From contig KE159638.1 of the NCBI GenBank assembly GCA_000403315.2, positions 124,001 through 188,000 on the forward strand: a stretch of 64,000 nucleotides of DNA, given 5' to 3'. The notes beneath the pieces are model-generated. The model was not told the origin of the DNA. It saw nothing but the letters and a program-made list of their open reading frames with translations, and did not search any database. Each line of letters begins with the position of its first letter. Positions within the stretch are counted from its first letter, which is position 1. This stretch comes from Lachnospiraceae bacterium A2 (GTDB taxonomy: Bacteria > Bacillota > Clostridia > Lachnospirales > Lachnospiraceae). The position numbers and the translations under genes were made by a program. This document shows positions 49,621-58,337 of the stretch, piece after piece.

Positions 49621-51108
49621 ATGTTAGATTACATTATTGAACGCACAAATAGATATATTGATAGTATGCCCAAAAAAGAGCGAAAGAAGTATGGTCAATT
49701 TTTTACAAGTAAAGAAACAGCACGTTTTATGGCTGGATTATATTATCTTCCTGATAACAAGTCTAAAGTCAGTATTTTAGATGCAGGAGCAGGATCGGGC
49801 ATATTGTCATGTGCGCTTTTAGAACGATTGGAGCAGATTGATTCTATTCAAATGGTAGAGTTGACTTGTTATGAGAATGATGACAATATTTTAGAGTTAT
49901 TAAGCGAAAATTTGCAGGCTTGTCGTGAGAAGTCTAGAAAGAATGTTCAGATAAAAATTATTACGGATAATTATATTACAAGCCAGTATTTGGATTTTAA
50001 TCATATGATTGGAGGCAATCCTAATTCTCCCAAATATGACTTTGTAATTGGCAATCCCCCATATATGAAGATACCAAAAGATGCGCCAGAAGCAACAGCT
50101 ATGCCGGAAGTCTGCTATGGCGCCCCCAATTTATATTTCATTTTTGCGGCAATGGGATTATTCAATCTTGATAGTGAAGGGGAGATGGTGTATATTATCC
50201 CTCGTTCATGGACTTCTGGAGCATATTTTAAGCGGTTTAGGCAGTATTTCCTGACGGAAGGGAAAATAGAACACATTCACTTGTTTGTAAGCAGGAATAA
50301 AGTATTTGATAAGGAAGATGTTTTACAGGAAACAATTATCATTAAAGTAAAAAAGATAAACCAAACGCCGGAAAAAGTAACCATTACTTCTTCGCAGTCG
50401 AACAATGATTTTGATAATATTACTTCCTTAACTGTGCCATATAGTCTTGTTGTGTCGGGAAGTGATTATTATGTGTATTTAGTGACGGATGAAAAAGAAG
50501 TTTCGGTGTTGGAGCGATTACATAGATTTGATAAAACATTGCCGGATATTGGGCTAAAAATGAAAACAGGATTGACGGTTGATTTTCGTAATCGCGAGAT
50601 ACTTCGTGATGATGCAGAGGAAGGGGCAATTCCACTCTTTTATTCGCAGCATATTAAACAAGGAGAGGTGCAGTTTCCTATTAAAAAAGAACACGAGTAT
50701 GTGGTAACAGATCAAAAGGGACTGATGCAGGAAAATCGGAATTATTTATTTGTTAAGCGTTTTACTGCAAAAGAAGAAAGGCGCAGGCTGCAGTGTGGGG
50801 TATATTTATCAAAGAAATATCCGCAGTATAAGAAAATCAGTACACAGAACAAGATTAATTTTGTGGATGGGTTGATAACGGAAATGTCAGAGTGCCTTGT
50901 GTATGGATTATATGTGATTTTTAATTCTACTCTTTACGATGAATATTATAGAATTTTGAATGGTTCAACGCAGGTAAATTCAACAGAAATTAATGCTATG
51001 CCTGTGCCTGATTTAGAAAGCATACAGGAAATGGGCAGGACACTAATGAAAAGCAAGGACATGTCAGAAAATAACTGTAATATGATATTAGAGGGGTACT
51101 GTGGATAA
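49621..51108 (+). CDS. N6-adenine DNA methyltransferase (BsuBI/PstI type)
   Basis: A 495-residue gamma-class methyltransferase. Motif I is ILDAGAGSGILSCALLERL, motif IV is NPPYMKIP, and the target-recognition region fills the C-terminal half. Length and order match M.BsuBI and M.PstI, which methylate the A in CTGCAG. It overlaps the endonuclease gene by 8 bp, so both are translated together. It protects host DNA once the element is established. Confidence 0.88.
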   Translation: MLDYIIERTNRYIDSMPKKERKKYGQFFTSKETARFMAGLYYLPDNKSKVSILDAGAGSGILSCALLERLEQIDSIQMVELTCYENDDNILELLSENLQACREKSRKNVQIKIITDNYITSQYLDFNHMIGGNPNSPKYDFVIGNPPYMKIPKDAPEATAMPEVCYGAPNLYFIFAAMGLFNLDSEGEMVYIIPRSWTSGAYFKRFRQYFLTEGKIEHIHLFVSRNKVFDKEDVLQETIIIKVKKINQTPEKVTITSSQSNNDFDNITSLTVPYSLVVSGSDYYVYLVTDEKEVSVLERLHRFDKTLPDIGLKMKTGLTVDFRNREILRDDAEEGAIPLFYSQHIKQGEVQFPIKKEHEYVVTDQKGLMQENRNYLFVKRFTAKEERRRLQCGVYLSKKYPQYKKISTQNKINFVDGLITEMSECLVYGLYVIFNSTLYDEYYRILNGSTQVNSTEINAMPVPDLESIQEMGRTLMKSKDMSENNCNMILEGYCG

Positions 51109-52018
51109 AATTGATGAAGCAAGAGTACTTTTGAAAATGCTTGGAATGCCGAAAACGCAGCAGGCGGATATTTGCTGCTATGTACTGTTGGCAATGGCAG
51201 GGATAAAGCCGGATACATTATGGAAAGATGCTGGAAATGAGTGGATTCGTATCCATGATATTATCCAATTTGCGAATACATATTATGGATCAACTTATGC
51301 GGAAAACAGCAGGGAAACTTTTCGTAAACAGGCATTACATCATTTTCGCAATGCCGCACTTGTAGAGGATAATGGAAAAGCCACAAACAGTCCTAATCAC
51401 AGGTACAGGCTTACAGAAGAAACATTGCAGATGGTAAGGACATTTCAAACATCAGAATGGCAAAAGTCTGTAAGTCGATTTTTGGAATATCATGAAAAAC
51501 TGGTAGACATGTATGCTTCAAAAAAGAAAATGACAATGATGCCGGTGCGTATCAATGGAGCAGATTTTCAATTTTCTATAGGCAGACACAATGAATTGCA
51601 AAAGGCTATTATTCAGGAATTTGCGCCTCGATTTGCACCTAATTCGGAGTGTTTGTATGTTGGTGATACCATAGAGAAAGATTTGGTAAAGAATGTTGAT
51701 AAGTTAAAAGAATTGGGATTTGAAATAACTTTGCATGACAAGATGCCGGATGTGGTTTTGTACAGAGAAGATAAAGACTGGATATATTTTGTTGAATCAG
51801 TGACTTCCGTAGGTCCGATGGACGCTAAAAGAATATTGGAAATAACTGAAATGACAAAGAGTGTAGCGGCAGGGAAAATCTTTGTGACAGCATTTCTTGA
51901 TTTTAAGACTTATAAGAGATTTTCAGAAAATTTGGCATGGGAAACGGAAGTCTGGATTGCGGAGATGCCGGAGCATATGATACATTTGAATGGGGATAAG
52001 TTCTTGGGACCGAGGTAG
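51101..52018 (+). CDS. BsuBI/PstI-family restriction endonuclease
   Basis: A 305-residue type II endonuclease. The N-terminal half contains a winged-helix-like region (DIIQFANTYYGSTYAENSRETF), the C-terminal half the nuclease domain (GDTIEKDLVKNVDKLKELGFE, PDVVLYREDKDWIYFVESVTS). Family members cut CTGCAG. GTG start within the methyltransferase end. With its partner it can stabilise IME2 by post-segregational killing and restrict phage. Confidence 0.87.
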   Translation: MDKIDEARVLLKMLGMPKTQQADICCYVLLAMAGIKPDTLWKDAGNEWIRIHDIIQFANTYYGSTYAENSRETFRKQALHHFRNAALVEDNGKATNSPNHRYRLTEETLQMVRTFQTSEWQKSVSRFLEYHEKLVDMYASKKKMTMMPVRINGADFQFSIGRHNELQKAIIQEFAPRFAPNSECLYVGDTIEKDLVKNVDKLKELGFEITLHDKMPDVVLYREDKDWIYFVESVTSVGPMDAKRILEITEMTKSVAAGKIFVTAFLDFKTYKRFSENLAWETEVWIAEMPEHMIHLNGDKFLGPR

Positions 52019-52215
52019 AAATATACTAGAATGAGGAGAAGTAATGAACCAGCTAAAATTTAAATTTTGGATTCAAAAATATAAAAAGATTTTATTTTGT
52101 ATAGTGATTTTAGCGTTAATTTGAAAACTGAAAATAATAGAACTAAAATAAGAAAATATGAATACAAAAACATATAATATGCGTGAAAATGCATTATGAT
52201 TTTATTCTCTACGAA

Positions 52216-52270
52216 CCGTGAGGGCGGCAGGACTGTTGGTTCTGGCCGTGTGGCTACGATTGTTGAGTAA
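52216..52270 (+). other. Attachment site 3: right end of IME2
   Basis: Third copy of the tuf end, translating to [17 protein letters not shown] and stop. Downstream DNA differs from the IME left ends, so this marks the original host flank. It probably keeps part of the ancestral tuf 3' end. From 52019 to 52215 no gene is seen. Confidence 0.85.
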
Positions 52271-52304
52271 TCTTTAGATTAGAGCCAAATAAGTAAAATA
52301 AGCG

Positions 52305-52342
52305 CCGCAATCCTTTGAGAAATCAAGGGGGTGCGGTTTTTT
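52305..52342 (+). terminator. Original tuf terminator, displaced
   Basis: CCGCAATCCTTTGA, loop GAAA, TCAAGGGGGTGCGG then TTTTTT. It follows the third tuf-end copy and is now 48.7 kb from tuf. Confidence 0.85.
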
Positions 52343-52393
52343 AATGCCTAAAAATAATAGCGTACAAAAGGAAAAGCTACCTGCCGTAATTTA

Positions 52394-52510
52394 ACAGACT
52401 TTTACAAAACGGACAAGGAAGTGCAAAATCTGTTAGACTGGGTATGCTTATACAGAGCGATTTGAAAAGGCAGGAACAGAAGATATAGGACATGGAAGCG
52501 ATAAGGAGTG
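52394..52510 (+). pseudogene. Remnant of another IME
   Basis: About 55 bp (near 52396-52450) match the IME1 gene at 8601-8915 almost base for base (for example AAACGGACAAGGAAGTGCAA and TAGACTGGGTATG), followed by a shorter match to its end (GGAACAGAAGAT, GGAAGCGATAAG). The middle is deleted. This indicates that a related element once occupied the same tuf site or its flank. Confidence 0.7.
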
Positions 52511-52542
52511 TGGGACATGGCGGCTGGAACGCCACATATCTT

Positions 52543-52596
52543 TGACAATAAAACTTGTCAAAAAGTATTGACAATAAAACTTGTCAGTGCTATTAT
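52543..52596 (+). promoter_or_regulatory. Promoter with repeated palindromic operators
   Basis: TGACAATAAAACTTGTCA occurs at 52543-52560 and 52569-52586, each with TGACAA / TTGTCA arms, and a partial third copy near 52604. The second copy overlaps -35 TTGACA (52568-52573); -10 TATTAT is at 52591-52596 with a 17-bp spacer. The promoter drives only a 8-codon remnant at 52643-52669 after AGGAGG (MKVSRGKP). Confidence 0.7.
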
Positions 52597-52642
52597 GAAA
52601 ATATGCCAATAAAACTTGGTAATTCTATCAGGAGGTTTTAGT

Positions 52643-52669
52643 GTGAAAGTAAGTAGAGGAAAACCATAA
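52643..52669 (+). pseudogene. Truncated gene start before IS110
   Basis: A GTG start after AGGAGG, eight codons, then TAA. The strong ribosome site and regulated promoter suggest that a real gene once began here and lost its body, probably with the IS110 arrival. Confidence 0.5.
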
Positions 52670-52739
52670 ATTGGCGCACTTGAATAAGCTGTCTAAGGCA
52701 GGCAACTTTTTGAAGTGCTATGGAGTTAGGAAATTAGAT

Positions 52740-54014
52740 TTAAGAAGCTAATGGTTCATCAGGAGGAAGTAATCCTTCTCGTTGTAATAACTTCTTGGCT
52801 TGTTTGATAGCCTTTGCCTTTTGTTTTTCAAGCAGAGGTGCAGGCATATCGATTTTGTAAAGATCGCTCGGATTCCACTGCTCACCAGTAGACAGCATCT
52901 GGTAGATGGCAGTAAGAATCATGCGGGCAATAGCGATTATGGCTCTTTTCTTGCCACGGCGTTTAACAAGTGAATCATATTTCTTTTTGTAGTAAGGAGA
53001 TTTGTCAGATTTTACGGCTGCATGAGCACACTGTACTAATGCAGGTTTGAGGTAGACACCGGCACGCGTAATCCGGACAGACTTCTTCTTACCAGCGGAT
53101 TCATTGCTGCCGGGGGTTAGACCAGCCCAGCAGCATAAGCGTTTGGAACTCGAGAACTGAGACATATCAGTACCAATTTCGGAGATGATAGTGATTGCAC
53201 TATCATGTTTTACACCCGGAATGGTACAGAGAAACCGGACAGCATTTTCAAAATCAGGATTAGAAGAAATCATATTTTCAATCATTTTATCAACATCATT
53301 GATTTCAGCTGTGATATAATCCATATGTGCACGGACAAGGCGCATACGGTATTTTTGGGCATCAGTCATCTGATATCCTTCGACGGATTCTATAACAGCA
53401 TCTTCTTTGGATTTGAGGCTCCTTAGAAGTTTAGATGCGATTTCTTCGTGGTTAATGGATGTACCCGATTGTTCAAGCAGATAGTCAATAATGGATGTGG
53501 ATGACTTCCCAAAGATATCGGAAACAACAGAATCTAATGCAACATTGCAAACAGTAAGAGCATTCTGATATCTATTCTTTTCACTTGAACGGCAGGAAAC
53601 AAGCTTATAACGATAGCGAGTGTATTCCCTGAGAATACGGACTTTCTTGCAAGGGATATAACTGCCTTTGACAAGTCCAAGACGGAACAAATCTCCAATC
53701 CATTTAGAATCTTTGGCATCATCTTTGTTGCCTTTTACCGCCTTGACCCATTTGGGATTGGCAATGACAACATTGATTTCATCTTCCAGAAGATTAAAGA
53801 CAGGAATCCAGTATTTACCTGTGGATTCCATACAGACATCATGGCAATCATTGTCGAGAAGCCATTGCTTGAATTCGAGAATGGAATTGTTAAAGGTAGA
53901 AAAGCGCTTCTTTTGGTAAGAAGGCTCAATGCCACCGGTAGTTTTGACGATTGTGGCAACGAGAAACGATTTGTGAACATCGACACCACAACAGGTTTGG
54001 TAAGTAACTTTCAT
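52740..54014 (-). CDS. IS110-family transposase
   Basis: A 424-residue DEDD transposase. The N-terminal RuvC-like domain begins CGVDVHKSFLVATIVK, and the C-terminal Transposase_20 domain has the Ser-containing motif GLTPGSNESAGKKKSV. ATG 54014 follows AGGAGT; the longer ORF from 54089 lacks support. The gene appears intact. IS110 elements use a bridge RNA from the noncoding end to choose targets. Confidence 0.93.
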   Translation of the reverse strand: MKVTYQTCCGVDVHKSFLVATIVKTTGGIEPSYQKKRFSTFNNSILEFKQWLLDNDCHDVCMESTGKYWIPVFNLLEDEINVVIANPKWVKAVKGNKDDAKDSKWIGDLFRLGLVKGSYIPCKKVRILREYTRYRYKLVSCRSSEKNRYQNALTVCNVALDSVVSDIFGKSSTSIIDYLLEQSGTSINHEEIASKLLRSLKSKEDAVIESVEGYQMTDAQKYRMRLVRAHMDYITAEINDVDKMIENMISSNPDFENAVRFLCTIPGVKHDSAITIISEIGTDMSQFSSSKRLCCWAGLTPGSNESAGKKKSVRITRAGVYLKPALVQCAHAAVKSDKSPYYKKKYDSLVKRRGKKRAIIAIARMILTAIYQMLSTGEQWNPSDLYKIDMPAPLLEKQKAKAIKQAKKLLQREGLLPPDEPLAS

Positions 54015-54180
54015 AGTCAGACTCCTTTCGTAAAAGATGAGAAGCCATTGACTGAACTGCCACACAATTAAACTAAGGCGCTTAAACAATTCTTAGTGTA
54101 CGGATTCGTAATTCCACTTATTTGTGCTTGAAAAGGCAGAACTTACACTGATTTATATGCTGTCTAAAACGAAGAAAGTT
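54015..54180 (-). other. Noncoding end of the IS110 element
   Basis: About 165 bp upstream of the transposase start without a gene, the place where IS110 elements of this orientation usually encode the bridge RNA. CTGTCTAA occurs here (near 54162) and at the other end (near 52690). Exact IS ends are not determined. Confidence 0.45.
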
Positions 54181-54310
54181 ATTACAACTCCTCCTCTCGT
54201 GCTTTGTAGTTTAGCTTCTCACAAACTATTTTACAGCACAGCGTAGAGAGTTGGAACACTTTCATTACTATTTGTGCCGCCAACTGAAAGGCGGCGGAAT
54301 GGAGATTTAT

Positions 54311-54449
54311 ATGAACAAGGAAGATATATTGGAGAAAAGCAGAGCAGAGAATAGAATAGGAATAAAGATATTTATGAGAAAGAGGTTTTGAAACAGGAAA
54401 GTACAAATGCAGTATTGTTTCATCTACGATCTTATAAGGTGGTGATGAT
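54311..54449 (+). pseudogene. Frameshifted DUF6442-like gene
   Basis: ATG 54311 begins MNKEDILEKSRAENR, typical of the DUF6442 membrane-protein N-terminus. A frame change near 54355 is needed to read on as NRNKDIYEKEVLKQE. No membrane segments remain. In intact loci this gene stands directly upstream of an XRE regulator, as here. Confidence 0.6.
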
Positions 54450-54656
54450 TTGGAAGACAAGCTTATATTAAAAAATAATCTCAAAGAAGTACGGGCAGAG
54501 AGGAAGTTATCACAAAGTCAACTGGCAGAACTGGTTGGTGTATCTCGTAACACGATTAGTTCTATTGAAACAGGACAGTTTAACCCAACGGCTAAATTGG
54601 CACTGGTACTATGCATCGCATTAGATAAAAAGTTTGAAGAATTATTCTATTTTTAG
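54450..54656 (+). CDS. Small XRE transcriptional regulator
   Basis: A 68-residue single-domain HTH protein (VRAERKLSQSQLAELVGVSR, NTISSIETGQFNPTAKLAL). The TTG start follows AAGGTGGTGA. Usually cotranscribed with a DUF6442 membrane protein, now broken. Complete and probably functional. Confidence 0.82.
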   Translation: MEDKLILKNNLKEVRAERKLSQSQLAELVGVSRNTISSIETGQFNPTAKLALVLCIALDKKFEELFYF

Positions 54657-54674
54657 GAAAGGGTGGATAAGGAG

Positions 54675-54770
54675 AAAAGCAGGGCGAAGCAGAAGCTGTC
54701 CCAAAGCCAACTGGCAGGACTGGCTGGCATATCCCGGAGTACGGTCATTTCTATTAAAACAGGATGGGGT
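54675..54770 (+). pseudogene. Second XRE fragment
   Basis: A truncated paralogue of the preceding gene (EKSRAKQKLSQSQLAGLAGI, SRSTVISIKTG). It is in frame with the response regulator that follows and gives that ORF a false N-terminal extension. Marks a partial duplication and deletion. Confidence 0.7.
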
Positions 54771-54779
54771 GGTGTAATT

Positions 54780-55445
54780 ATGAAAAATATTCTGATTATT
54801 GATGATGATATCCATATTGGGAACGTACTTGAAGAAGCGCTCACGAAAGAAGGGTATGGCGTTTTCCGTGCCTATTCCGGGACGGAGGCGCTGTTTGTTT
54901 TGGCTGGCGGAAAAACAGACCTGGTGCTGCTGGATTTGATGCTGCCGGGGCTGAATGGCGAAGAAATACTTCCGCGGATAAAGGGAATACCTGTTATTGT
55001 AGTCAGCGCTAAAGTTGGTGTTGAGGATAAGGTGGATTTGCTGCTTGGCGGCGCGGTTGATTATGTAACGAAGCCATTTCATACCAAGGAGCTTTTAGCA
55101 AGAATTGCAGTCCACCTCCGCAATGCGGCAAATACACCCATAAGCCCTTCTTTGGTTTTTGGTGATATTATTCTTAATATGGATACGCATAGTGTGGCTG
55201 TGGACAAAGCTGGGGTAAAACTGACAAGGACGGAATATGCTATTCTTAAAATGCTTATGCAGAATCAGACACAAGTTGTTACAAAATCACTTCTGTTAGA
55301 CCGCATTAGTGAGGATACGCCGGACTGCACGGAAAGTTCCCTTAAAATGCATATAAGCAATTTGCGGAAAAAGCTCCGTGAAGTAACAGGCAAAGATTAT
55401 ATCGAAGCAGTTTGGGGGATTGGCTTTAAAATGCGGGCAGAGTGA
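54780..55445 (+). CDS. OmpR-family response regulator
   Basis: A 221-residue regulator: receiver with IIDDD, phosphorylated Asp in LVLLDLMLPG and Lys in TKPFHTKELL, then a winged helix ending YIEAVWGIGFKM. ATG 54780 is chosen because the upstream 39 codons are an HTH remnant. It heads an operon with ABC transporter and kinase genes. Similar in arrangement but not in strand to the ICE cassette at 14-19 kb. Confidence 0.93.
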   Translation: MKNILIIDDDIHIGNVLEEALTKEGYGVFRAYSGTEALFVLAGGKTDLVLLDLMLPGLNGEEILPRIKGIPVIVVSAKVGVEDKVDLLLGGAVDYVTKPFHTKELLARIAVHLRNAANTPISPSLVFGDIILNMDTHSVAVDKAGVKLTRTEYAILKMLMQNQTQVVTKSLLLDRISEDTPDCTESSLKMHISNLRKKLREVTGKDYIEAVWGIGFKMRAE

Positions 55446-55533
55446 ATCTTTACTATTTCTTTACGGTTTTCTTTACTGGTTTCTTTACCATTTCCCGGTA
55501 GAATTTCAGCATCACATAAAGGAGGTAAGTTTG

Positions 55534-56448
55534 ATGGAATATGTTCTCAGGACTAACGCCTTGGGCAAAAATTATAAACATTTCAAAGCGTTAAACGGAC
55601 TATCTATGAACATTCCAAAAGGGGCGATATATGGCTTTATTGGAAAAAATGGTGCTGGCAAAACAACGCTTATCCGCCTGATCTGCGGTTTGCAGGAGCC
55701 GACATCCGGCGGCTATACTTTATATGGAAGGGAAAATACAGATAAGGATATTATAAAGTCCCGGAGGAGGATGGGGTCTGTTGTGGAAACGCCGTCTATT
55801 TATCTTGATATGACGGCGGAGGATAACCTAAAACAGCAATACCTTACCCTTGGGCTCCCGTCCTTTGATGGGGTAACGGAAATTTTGAAGTTAGTTGGAC
55901 TTGGCAATACAGGGCATAAGAAGGCGAAACACTTTTCCCTGGGTATGCGCCAAAGATTAGGCATTGCGATTGCCCTTGCAGGCGACCCTGATTTTTTGGT
56001 GCTGGATGAGCCTGTCAATGGCCTTGACCCACAAGGCATCATTGATATTCGGGAGCTGATATTAAAGCTTAACCGGGAGAGGCAGATTACCGTTTTGGTT
56101 TCAAGCCATATTCTTGGCGAATTATCTAAGCTGGCAACCCACTATGGGTTTATTGACAATGGACGCATTGTAAAAGAAATACGTGCAGAAGACTTAGAAG
56201 CATCCTGCAAAAAGTGTGTCCGTATGGAAGTCAGCAATACAAAAGCCCTTTCCTATGTGCTTGATGAAATGCAGATTGATTATAAGATAATTACGGAGGA
56301 AACCGCCGATGTATATGCTAAAGTTAACATATCCCGTATGGCGGCTGCATTGGCAAAAGAAAACTGCGAACTAATTTCTGTACAGGAGCGTGACGAAAGC
56401 TTGGAAAGCTACTATATTAGCCTTGTTGGAGGTGGTAAGAATGGTTAA
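55534..56448 (+). CDS. ABC transporter ATPase (BcrA/LanF-like)
   Basis: A 304-residue ATPase with all motifs intact: Walker A GKNGAGKTT, signature FSLGMRQRLG, Walker B LVLDEPVNGLD, H-loop VSSH. GGAGG sets ATG 55534. It carries a C-terminal extension of about 85 residues. Probably powers efflux of a cell-envelope peptide with the permease that overlaps its end by 8 bp. Confidence 0.92.
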   Translation: MEYVLRTNALGKNYKHFKALNGLSMNIPKGAIYGFIGKNGAGKTTLIRLICGLQEPTSGGYTLYGRENTDKDIIKSRRRMGSVVETPSIYLDMTAEDNLKQQYLTLGLPSFDGVTEILKLVGLGNTGHKKAKHFSLGMRQRLGIAIALAGDPDFLVLDEPVNGLDPQGIIDIRELILKLNRERQITVLVSSHILGELSKLATHYGFIDNGRIVKEIRAEDLEASCKKCVRMEVSNTKALSYVLDEMQIDYKIITEETADVYAKVNISRMAAALAKENCELISVQERDESLESYYISLVGGGKNG

Positions 56449-57265
56449 ATTGTTAAATACAGGCTTTACGAGATTAAGGAAAAATAAATTATTTTGGATA
56501 TTGACAGCATTCAGCATTGGCCTTGCTTTGCTTGTGGTTTATACACAATACCGCAGTATGAGAATTTATGGGGATACCATAGAAGCAGAGCAATTAATGC
56601 TTAACTATGCAACGGTAATAGGCGTTGTGATTGCCATATTTACAAGCCTGTTTTTAGGGGTGGAATATTCTGACGGCGCCATCCGGAATAAAATCAGCGT
56701 TGGGCATAGGAGAATCCATATTTATGTATCTAATTTTGTAATAATTACGGTTACAAGCTTATTTTCATATATAGTATTTACAGCAGTTGTTTCTTTCATT
56801 GGGATACCGCTGTTTGGCGCAATAACAATTCCAATTTCCAAGCTGCTGATGCTGCTGGGCTGTATATTTGTAACCATTGTTGCATATTCCAGCATATTTA
56901 CTTTTATAGCAATGGCCATTCAGAATAAGGCGGTTACAGCAACCGTTAGTATAATGCTTGCTTTTAGCTTAATGATGGCGGCGCTTACCTGCCTGAAAAT
57001 ACTGCAGGCGCAAGAGTATACGCCAATCACTTCAATAAGGAATGGTGAAATAGTAACGGAAAAAATCAAAAACCCAAAATATCCCAGCGAAATGGAAAAA
57101 GAAATTTATCAGGCTTTCCTCAATTTAAACCCGGCAGGCCAAATGTTTCAATTAGCAGGAAGGACTGCGCCAGACCTAAAGGTATTGCCAGTGTATTCTT
57201 TGGGGATTTTCCTTGTATTTACAACTGCCGGTATTGTGCTGTTTCATAAAAAAGACTTAAAGTAA
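56441..57265 (+). CDS. ABC-2 type permease
   Basis: A 274-residue protein with six membrane segments, opening VKLLNTGFTRLRKNKLFWI. GGAGG before ATG 56441, overlapping the ATPase. A loop between segments 4 and 5-6 (about residues 190-235) is long and polar. Partner of the ATPase in peptide export or resistance. Confidence 0.87.
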   Translation: MVKLLNTGFTRLRKNKLFWILTAFSIGLALLVVYTQYRSMRIYGDTIEAEQLMLNYATVIGVVIAIFTSLFLGVEYSDGAIRNKISVGHRRIHIYVSNFVIITVTSLFSYIVFTAVVSFIGIPLFGAITIPISKLLMLLGCIFVTIVAYSSIFTFIAMAIQNKAVTATVSIMLAFSLMMAALTCLKILQAQEYTPITSIRNGEIVTEKIKNPKYPSEMEKEIYQAFLNLNPAGQMFQLAGRTAPDLKVLPVYSLGIFLVFTTAGIVLFHKKDLK

Positions 57266-57275
57266 GGAGTTTATA

Positions 57276-58184
57276 ATGGAACTATGGTTCTGGGCTGCCA
57301 TTGGCATTATGGCTGTGGGCATCATTGCTATGCTGATAAAAATTTATATCCTGAGAAAAGCTGCAAAGGAAATTGCAGATGCCTTTGCCGACAGGCTCAT
57401 AACAGATACCAATACTCTGATTGATATTTCTTCAGGGGACAGATATATGCGTAACTTAGCAAATAGCATAAACAAAGGGCTTCGTAAGCTGCGGGCAGAA
57501 AAGCACCGTTTCCAGCAGGGCGATATGGAACTCAAAGATGCCATTACGAATATTTCCCACGACTTAAGGACGCCGCTGACTGCTATCTGCGGATATTTGG
57601 ATTTATTGGAACAGGAAGAAACGCCGGTAACAGTAAAACGCTATATTCAGGTAATCCGGAACCGGGCAGAAGTGATGGCTGAGTTAACAGAGGAACTGTT
57701 CCAGTATTCAGTTGTCATTTCCGAAGGAAGGCATTCAGACAAAAAACCTGTTGCAGTAAATAGGGTTTTAGAAGAAAGCATAGCCGCCTTCTATTTTGCG
57801 CTGAATGGAAGGGACATTACCCCGAAGATTCAAATGCCGGAAGAAAATGTTGTCAGGGTACTTGACCAGTCCTTATTAGCTCGTGTATTTTCGAACCTTT
57901 TGAACAATGCAATGAAGTATAGCAGCGGGGATTTAGATATTACCCTGACAGAAACGGGGGAAATCACTTTTACAAATACGGCGGCCAGCCTGAATGAAGT
58001 GCAGGTTGGAAAGTTATTTGACCGATTTTATACGGTTGAAGCTGCCAGGAAATCCACAGGTTTAGGCTTGGCGATAGCCAAAACATTGGTTGGGCAAATG
58101 GGTGGGACGATATCGGCTAAGTATGAAAATAATCGGCTGATGATCTGCGTTCTGCTTCCAGGCGCCGAAATTGGTAAAGCCTAA
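57276..58184 (+). CDS. Sensor histidine kinase
   Basis: A 302-residue kinase with one N-terminal membrane helix, phosphoacceptor box SHDLRTPL near residue 92 and HATPase motifs (LLNNAMKYSSG, STGLGLAIAKTL). Like the ICE kinase it has almost no extracellular domain. AAGGAG precedes the ATG by 5 bp after the permease stop. Partner of the regulator at 54780. Confidence 0.93.
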   Translation: MELWFWAAIGIMAVGIIAMLIKIYILRKAAKEIADAFADRLITDTNTLIDISSGDRYMRNLANSINKGLRKLRAEKHRFQQGDMELKDAITNISHDLRTPLTAICGYLDLLEQEETPVTVKRYIQVIRNRAEVMAELTEELFQYSVVISEGRHSDKKPVAVNRVLEESIAAFYFALNGRDITPKIQMPEENVVRVLDQSLLARVFSNLLNNAMKYSSGDLDITLTETGEITFTNTAASLNEVQVGKLFDRFYTVEAARKSTGLGLAIAKTLVGQMGGTISAKYENNRLMICVLLPGAEIGKA

Positions 58185-58277
58185 AATGGTTTTTGCCTGT
58201 TTGCGGGACACTTGATAGCCGTGTAGGAATCTGTAGAAAACAGAAGATTATTTTTAAGTTTTGTATAAATATACCAC

Positions 58278-58324
58278 TTGATTTTTTGAGGGACAAGTGG
58301 TATATTTAGTTTAAAATTAAACTA
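58278..58324 (+). promoter_or_regulatory. MarR-gene promoter and operator
   Basis: -35 TTGATT (58278-58283), 17-bp spacer, -10 TATATT (58301-58306), followed by the near-palindrome TAGTTTAAAATTAAACTA (58307-58324). CCACTTG / CAAGTGG (58274-58299) is an additional inverted repeat across the spacer. The operator is repeated before the citrate synthase gene, so the MarR protein probably represses both. Confidence 0.7.
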
Positions 58325-58337
58325 TGAGGTAGGATCG

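Larger units (their letters stand above)
9923..52270 (+). mobile_element. IME2 in tuf, interrupted by a 32-kb ICE
   Basis: Bounded by tuf-end copies 2 and 3. Without the inserted ICE it is about 10.1 kb: DUF6602 gene, XRE repressor, Xis, integrase, RepA-like ATPase, oriT, MobV relaxase, short ORF, DUF5655 protein and a type II restriction-modification pair. Its backbone order equals IME1, and the two integrases recognise the same tuf end. Confidence 0.82.

Noticed and set aside
54182..54484. Minus-strand ORF of 100 codons
   Set aside because: Opposite to the DUF6442 remnant and XRE gene; no ribosome site or recognised domain.
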